Below are positions 57,224 to 64,000 of a stretch of DNA of 64,000 nt, piece by piece (within the stretch, counting starts at the first letter, position 1; every line of letters begins with the position of its first letter). Position numbers and translations under genes: made by a program. The DNA comes from Prosopocoilus inquinatus (Eukaryota; Arthropoda; Insecta; Coleoptera; Lucanidae): NCBI GenBank assembly GCA_036172665.1, contig CM069876.1, positions 3,906,001 through 3,970,000 of the forward strand. The letters run 5' to 3'. The notes under the pieces were generated by a model, which saw only the letters and a program-made list of their open reading frames with translations, was not told where the DNA came from and made no database searches.

Positions 57224-58522
57224 ACTCCATTTTGACACCAAATCTAGAGTTCCACAGTACTTGGTCGAATAACTGAATTTACGCATGTAGCGATCTCAGA
57301 AAGAGTATTAAAGAAACACAGCAAAGTAAGTCATGTTACATCACTAAAATTAATTTGTAGCGTCATACATAGATATCAGAAGAAAGCAAGAGCTTACCTG
57401 CTTCCATTGCGTATGTGATCGGAAAAGTATGTACAATTGCTATTACTACACCAAACAGCAAAAATGTATGATAGACCAAAATTCTAAATAACTGCAAATA
57501 AAATTATTAACTAAAGCTTCGTTCCGTCTTTTTCGTATGTAAAAAAATAAATTTTCCAAAATGAATTAGAAAAATTTTATTTTAAGACGCCCTAGAAAGT
57601 GTCAAACGAAATTTGCATGCAACAGTACGTTTTCAAAGCAAATATATATTCAGAAAAAAAAATTGATTGCAATAATATAAGTTCTCTTCGATATCTATGT
57701 AATTGGTGCATTTCTATGAACAGCTTTCGGAACTAACATCTGGAAAAAGGGGGAGTAAATCCAAAAACAGGGCAACTACTGACAGTCGGATGCAGCCCGT
57801 TAGTAGTGCCGGGGAAAGCAACCACCCGCGACGACCCCCAGCTATTATACTCACAGATAAAGTTGATTCAATTATAGGCAACCGCATCTGCCATCTGTTT
57901 GCCATTATGAGTGCGCATTGGCCGTGCTAACGTGATTAACTCATTGCTAATCTCCAGGCAGCAGCTTGACTCTACGACGCTAACACTAGATCAGATTAGG
58001 ATTAACACTTTGATAAGATGTGTGATAACGGAGATGAAATGAATCAATTTCGAATTGGTCATCGTCGTTTCTAATTCAGTCACAAATTTAATTGTAAAAA
58101 TTAATTCACATCATTTGATTTTTATTTTTACCTCCGTCCACTATAATTATGTAAGTTATAAAAAGACTTCCATTACGGCCCGGTTGCAGAAAGCGGGTTT
58201 ATATCTGGGAATACGTAAGACGGGTTTAAATGTAAGCCTGGTGTAAATTTAAATCCTGTTGCACAAAAAATTGTAATGCAAGATGCAAAACTAAAAATGA
58301 CAGTCATCCTACAGACTTAGAGCTTAATATTAAGATATTTCAGAGAGTAATACATATATGGACTAAAGTCGTTTATAAACCGTCTTTTTTTACCCGTGAG
58401 TCCACAAAAGCTCTTCTACGGCAGTTAATACTTATTTATTTTGTTTTTTTTACTATGCCGGTGTCGCTCTTATGGCTTCACAGTAGTACAAAGTTACAAC
58501 CTTCAAGTTAAAGAAATATAAT
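57224..58522. other. Intergenic stretch
   Basis: No protein-like frame. The block at about 57730-58030 is less AT-rich and contains E-box, GATA and GGATTA words; it could be a regulatory module. CCCGGTTGCAGAAAGCGGG near 58179 and CCTGTTGCAC near 58256 may bound a small repeat. Confidence 0.4.
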
Positions 58523-58530
58523 ACAATTAT

Positions 58531-59424
58531 CAGTGTTGTTAAGTATCTAGATGCAAGTATCTAGATACGTATCTAAATACTTTTTGAGTACCTAGATACA
58601 TATCTCAGATAGTACAAAAAATGCAACTGTATCTGCATCTAGATACAATTACAGTGTATCTATTCATTTGAGGTACTAAGATACATTTTAGATGCATTTT
58701 GAACTTCCATTAAAACATGAGACCTTGGCGGAAATGCAACCTCCGATTTTACAGTCTCTTTCTTTTGATTTTCCCCTCTTGTTAATTATGTTTTCCAGTA
58801 GTCAACTGACTGTTCTATTTAAAATGCGATTTGATAGTTCAGAAACTTGAAAATTATTTTAAAAATTGGGAAAGATAATTGACAAAAGGAGAAAATCAAA
58901 AGAAAAAGACTGTATTGTTAATTTTATCAATTTTTTTTGATTATGGGAAGGAACGCTCTCTTAGCTACAACAAGGTTGCAACTAAGGATCTGAGATTCAT
59001 TTTACATTTAACTTGTCTGATACGGAAGTAGAGTCATTTCTGTTGATAACTTTATTATATTTTACACTGACTTGACTTGGTTTCATACAAAACCAGGTAA
59101 TTACTTATCAGCTTATTGATCAACTTAATGTTAAAATTATCACAGATTTTAGTGTGTACATTATTCACATATTCATACGAAAGCTTCGTCAATTTTCACA
59201 AGAAAAGTCGATTTTGATCGCAAATAATACCGTACCTCCACTACTGCATAGGTTATTGAATTTTACACTTGCAAGTATCTTGATAAACTGCAGATACTTT
59301 TTTTTTGTATCTGTATCTAGATATTTTCCGGAAAAAGTCTCTGTATCTGCGTCTAGATACATATTTGTGAAATTATCTGCACCTGTATCTAGATACTATT
59401 AGAAATGTATCTTTAACAACACTG
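58531..59424. mobile_element. Non-autonomous hAT element with subterminal GTATCTAGATAC array
   Basis: CAGTGTTGTTAA at the left end is mirrored by TTAACAACACTG at the right, with exact 8-bp duplications ACAATTAT at 58523-58530 and 59425-59432. About 150 bp inside each end are packed with variants of the palindrome GTATCTAGATAC (at least eight TCTAGATAC-like words), presumably transposase-binding sites. The 894-bp element has no transposase frame. It is clearly a different hAT family from the ones at 1.3 and 4.3 kb. Confidence 0.9.
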
Positions 59425-59432
59425 ACAATTAT

Positions 59433-61227
59433 TATATATTTAATGGTAATATTATAGTATAAATGTACAAATATTTTGTTAGTAGAATAACTTAAGTAAA
59501 AGCTTTTTGTAAATAAATAAATATTGATACAATTTGACCCTGTAAATATCTGATACATGTTGAGGAATCAAATAAAATTCCAATTAATGAATTTGATTGA
59601 AATTATTATCAGTAGAATGAAACGTTTATTCATTAAGAACTGTTTTACAAAGTAACACGTCACACCCAATTTGTTTCCTTTGGAAAAGTTTAGGTAATAA
59701 CTTAGTATTCTTTCAATTGAACACTCGTTATAAAAAGTTTCGCAATGCTATTATCCCTCACGAAACGCATAGAGCTATAAATCCGCTCTCTAGTTATGAG
59801 AAAACTTATAAAAAATTTAAATTTAAATGCAATAAATATAATTCGTCTTGTAAAGGTGGCCACAGAGAAGACAAAACATTTGCAATTTGACATTTACTGC
59901 TGCTATAATAAATTTTTAAATAAACTAAAGAAAGCAGATACAATTTTGTTCACTATTTTAGAACAATCTCTGTAATTATTAAGTACACTGATGGGGAAAA
60001 AGCCGGCCGCCCTACATTTTATAACAGGGGTCATGATCGCTTAAATTATATCTGAACAGAAAATGGCTTAATTTTAATGAATCGAAATACCGGGACACAG
60101 AGAGTGGACGAGTTGCATCCGAATATCTTACTTACCGTCTTTGTGTAGCCTTGCCAGAAATCCCCCAAAACCTTCAATTCAAAAAGAATTTGAAAAAGTC
60201 CTCAACATTTTTAATGAATCTGATTTCATTCGAATACTTGATAGTTAAATCAAAGTAGTAATTTCAACACGCGAAGTGCATAGGGGAAAGACGGGAAATG
60301 AGATGATAACTTTAAATCTCTTTTATAAATGAAGCTATTTATGAAAACACATTACAAACGCTTAATAAATAGAAGTATTTATATAATAATATATAATTAG
60401 TACCGTAATCTATGAAAAAAAATATATCATTGAATTTGCTGGAAATTTATTTTGCAGTAGGATGGAGCAGATACGTGGATGCGAATGGCTCACTTTGCTC
60501 AACGGGTTGGGAAAAACGGTCATAATCAAAAATAAAATAAATTTTACCGGAAAGGTGTATGGAAATAATAAGATATTAAAAACAAACAATTTTTTTTTCA
60601 AAACAGAATTTAAAATAATCAAACATGTAATAAAAAAATGTTGCACGTCTGTAAAATAAAATTTAATTCTTCTTTGGTACATACTTTGGGAAATAATTGG
60701 GAAATATAATTTCAAATATAATCTATTTCCTAACTACATTTCTCACAAACAAATACCAGACTTTTTTTTTGTTAAAACATGAACATTCTTGTTGAGCTCA
60801 CATCTTGCAAACATTACACTCAACCCATTTCTCACGCGACTTTGATTCGCTGAATAAAGAATTGCATTACAAACAAGCAACACCGTCATCATCAGATACA
60901 TTTCTTTTTATTGTTTTTGCCTTTTTGATTGTTTTTCTTACTATTAGTTTCTTTGTTAAAAATTGTTCTTTTAACATTCACTGTGTTCACTTCACCTTTT
61001 TTTTTTGAAGGCTTTTAATATATGGGCTATTTTTACTATTGTTTAATAGTTTTAATAATTGTTTAATAGTAATAATTTAATCCTAGAAAGAAAACCTCTT
61101 TCATATTTTTTTAAACGACTAAAGTTTCCAACTTTTTTGAAAAGTAAATATTGAACGGAAACTTTGCTGACGTCTTACAATTTTCGCATCTTTTACACTG
61201 ATTTGATGATAATCTTACCTTAACATG
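59433..61227. other. Intergenic stretch
   Basis: AT-rich; no protein-like frame. TACTATTGTTTAATAGT-type short inverted words occur near 61034-61070. Nothing else is recognisable. Confidence 0.5.
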
Positions 61228-61229
61228 TA

Positions 61230-61464
61230 CAGTCGCGAGCATTAAATTTTGATTATCAATGTCAATCAATTCCAGAAATTAAAATTTTTGGCAAATATCC
61301 TATCGTCTATCAAAAAAAATGTCGAAAATAAATAATTTTTTTAAAAAATTATTCACAGAATTCAAAATTTATTAAGACGGCAGTCTCCTTACTTTTATTA
61401 AAAATACAAGTTAGGCATCAATTTTTTTGACAATCTGACGATTAAAACTTATTGCTCACGACTG
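61230..61464. mobile_element. Small TA-target MITE, copy 2
   Basis: CAGTCGCGAGCATTAAATTT at the left pairs with the reverse complement CAGTCGTGAGCAATAAGTTT at the right, giving TIRs of about 28 bp. TA flanks both sides (61228-61229 and 61465-61466). The interior matches the older copy at 1419-1648. The TA target and size fit a Tc1/mariner-type MITE. Confidence 0.78.
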
Positions 61465-61466
61465 TA

Positions 61467-63000
61467 CTTACTATATTTGGTATAAATGTGCTAGGACTGG
61501 CATCATTGATCTCAGATAATTGGTGGTGAATGCTTAATGAATAAGATTAAAATTATTCTCAAATGCAGTCACTAGATTCATCACTAAATCGGCTGTGAAA
61601 ACACTAAACTTTCGAGTTGTCTAAACTCACTATAAACTGTGATTTCTGACTTATCAGCGCAATAGATTTTCCGGTTTTAGTGCATAAATCACTAAATGAA
61701 TGTATGTTGGGTACACTGAAATTTTTAAATACAGTTCTGTATTTAAAATTTTTCTTTTTTGTTCATATTAATAGCATTTTGTAGATTTCTTTTAATTTGA
61801 GTAATTGAAAATGTTGAAGATAAATCAAGTTTTACTGAAATGTTTTCTAAAAACAAAGAAGTAATCTTGAGAAACTAAAATTAAATTAAGAAGAATTTTG
61901 TTTTAAAAAAATATAAATTCATGACAGGCGTCATCATAATATACTACAAATGATTATTAATAGATGTAAAGCAAGTGACTTTAAAATTTGTGAAAATCTA
62001 AATCCTGTGTGTTTCATTTGAACACTTAGCAATAAATTAGCGTCCGTGATTTGAATACAATGTGATCAAAAAAAAGTTGTCTGGTACACTATTGTATTTA
62101 CTTTACCGAAAACAATGTTGGCAACTATATATTTAGATCGATAATAGTTTGTTAGGTTATGTTTAAAGTAAATCGGTCGCTATTTAATGTTCATTTTTTG
62201 TGCGAATTTAGTAGAGTTTTGAAGTGACTGTTGTAGAATACTCTCAGAGTGTCCTCATCTTGTTTTAATCACATATAATAATAAGGCATGGAGATTCTCA
62301 TAGAGTGTTCTAAAGCAGCCTATTAAAAACGCTTGTGCGTTGACAGTTCAAGGTTATGACATAACCTTGAACTGTCAGCTTACCAGAAGGATGTTATGCC
62401 ATCCGATGAACAGAATTTTTAATTAGAGTAGGCTGTGATATTTACCGTAAAGTTGGCAACACAGGTTTTCGGCTTTAAATTAAAAAAATTGAAGTTGTAG
62501 AATTGTGATATTTATTTAAAAAAATGTTCGATAATCGACGTAAAATTTTTCCCACCGAAAATTATTTCAAAAGTGTACCGAAAAACAAGAAAAAAAAAGA
62601 CATGGAACTATTCGATTCCTGGTTACATCGAACATTTTTGGGAAGCATTCCCTAATTTTCCAGTTAATTACACTGCTTTAATGCAGCAAATTTGTCAATG
62701 GATCTGAGTTGGAAAACTTCTTGAAATCGAGGCTATAACTCGGAAAGCAGGCGGAACATAAACCTGTCGCACGAAACAAATGAAACTCATATCAAAATAT
62801 GGATACATGACTTTAAGCTCCGAAAAGGAGTTTCGCCGCTTCAACCTGAAGCCATTACTATCTGTTAATACGCATCGTACGAATCAAAGATATGTTCGTT
62901 CACGACAGGGTTCATGCAAGATTAAACCACGTTAAACACTGACCGACTGACCCATTTTCGCGTCTTCGTTTAAACAGGTGTGCGCAAGAGCTTAGCCACC
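61467..63000. other. Intergenic stretch
   Basis: No protein-like frame; the only structure is the perfect palindrome at 62341-62377, listed separately. Confidence 0.5.
62341..62377. repeat. Perfect 37-base palindrome
   Basis: TGACAGTTCAAGGTTATG is followed by one A and then its exact complement CATAACCTTGAACTGTCA: 18 perfect pairs with a single-base loop. No function can be assigned. Confidence 0.85.
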
Positions 63001-63004
63001 ATAC

Positions 63005-63176
63005 ATTCCTTAGTTACGCCAGCAGTTTTCAAACGGTTTGGCGAGAACCTGCGAAAGCATTTTTCTCGAAAATTATTAACTTTCTGTTAAGAACATATGA
63101 GTTCAATCGTTGCCATTTATGGTGATGCATTACAGGTTTAAATATTTGCACACAGTAAAAAACCAGCCTGTATATC
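63005..63176. repeat. Right end of the 19-kb TIR element, second copy
   Basis: About 150 bp match 19805-19961, including AACATATGAGTTCAATCGTT and GGTTTAAATATTTGCACACA. The copy ends in CAGCCTG followed by TA, giving the complete terminus missing from the 19-kb copy. The left half is absent or unrecognisably diverged. Confidence 0.7.
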
Positions 63177-64000
63177 CAAACAATTAAAAATTTTCTGATA
63201 TTTTGCATTTAGTAACTACTAATATTTTAGAAATAAGTTTTCCTGAAAAGTCTTGTCACAAAGTAAAAGTCAAACAACAATTACAATAACAGAAATATTA
63301 AGTTATTTCGAAAATTAATGCCCCCCCTATAAAATCCTTTTCGTGCACGAAAATACATCAAATTCGTGAGCTTCCTGCGGACCATTCGTCATAACGCGAC
63401 GCGCAAGAAAATAAATCGCATGTTCTCAACGCAGAAAACACAATATTTCTGGCGTTCAGCTATTCAGGTACTCGAATAAATAACGTGTCTCAAACGAATG
63501 TTAATACTGGCCTATATTTTAAGGGACGAAAAACATAAGTTTATCCTGGCTTTACCAGTGTTGCGTGATCTCTACGAAGTGAACGAAAGTAGCGATTTAT
63601 ATATGCAAATCGGGCGCTAATCTGATGCTATAACTTACTAAACAACAAAATTTCAAACCAGACCTTATCTTGATCAAATATGCATGCAATATAATTATAA
63701 CTAATAGCTTGTTTTGCCTTTATAAATTACAATGCTTTAACAGTGGGTGGCATTAGAAATTAAAATCGTCGCTAATGTTCCTGCGGTCGTGTTTCTTAAT
63801 TCCAAGTACTTGTAATTATTTTGGGAAATTTATTAGGTTTTAATCAGGGATTTAGATAATTGCATGGTGCTAAAAATTAAAAGTACATTCACATACACAC
63901 AACTACCGTTCGTTTTTATCTTTGCTAGATCATTGCTTGACACGGAAGACAAAAAAAATCATTAATTTGAAAATATAATTAACATAGATTAAAGGTGTGA
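63177..64000. other. Intergenic stretch
   Basis: No protein-like frame or repeat is recognised up to the end of the window. Confidence 0.5.

Overview
This is AT-rich, gene-poor eukaryotic DNA. No host protein-coding gene can be supported: nearly every reading frame that looks like a protein belongs to a transposable element. The mix (jockey-group LINEs with AAT/TAA tails, Penelope-like elements, Tc1/mariner, hAT, and TTA-target MITEs) points to an arthropod genome, most likely an insect. Order or species cannot be told from the sequence alone.

Layout: 1-4.3 kb holds a hAT MITE with a second MITE nested in it, a ribozyme-bearing relic and two large foldback elements. 4.31-6.35 kb is a complete hAT transposon with 8-bp target duplication and a frameshifted transposase. 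8.3-10.6 kb is a pile of three 5'-truncated LINE tails on the minus strand. 11.8-12.4 kb is a degenerate minisatellite. 15.6-15.9 kb has two back-to-back palindromic MITEs. 19.0-22.0 kb has a TIR element, a Penelope fragment and a truncated LINE. 23.2-23.7 kb is a 506-bp Penelope-derived element with two hammerhead ribozymes. 24.9-28.3 kb is the best preserved element, a minus-strand LINE with an open 962-aa endonuclease/reverse transcriptase. 33.0-34.4 kb is another LINE tail; 37.0-38.6 kb a Tc1 copy; 40.5-40.9 kb a possible SINE beside a Gypsy fragment; 41.7-42.0 kb a second ribozyme element; 42.3-43.96 kb a decayed cysteine-containing gene split by a MITE; 48.2-50.4 kb a Penelope-like element with inverted terminal repeats; 52.5-53.5 kb a mariner; 53.85-56.54 kb a giant palindrome invaded by a DD41D mariner-like element; 58.5-59.4 kb a non-autonomous hAT. 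The stretches between look like unannotatable intergenic or intronic DNA.

The most coherent biology is the Penelope-like system. The 48-50 kb copy has reverse transcriptase plus GIY-YIG endonuclease, inverted 108-bp terminal repeats, a 30-bp outer tail and a 12-bp flanking repeat. Two much smaller insertions (506 and 333 bp, each with a 13-bp flanking repeat) keep the same plan, inverted halves with a hammerhead ribozyme facing outward in each, but no protein. I infer that they are non-autonomous, retrozyme-like derivatives mobilised by a Penelope-type enzyme. Two of the ribozymes keep every invariant core residue. Degenerate relatives lie near 2.3 and 20.0 kb, the latter directly beside a Penelope reverse-transcriptase fragment.

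All calls were made by eye. Family-level names rest on motifs and termini visible in the window; no database was searched.
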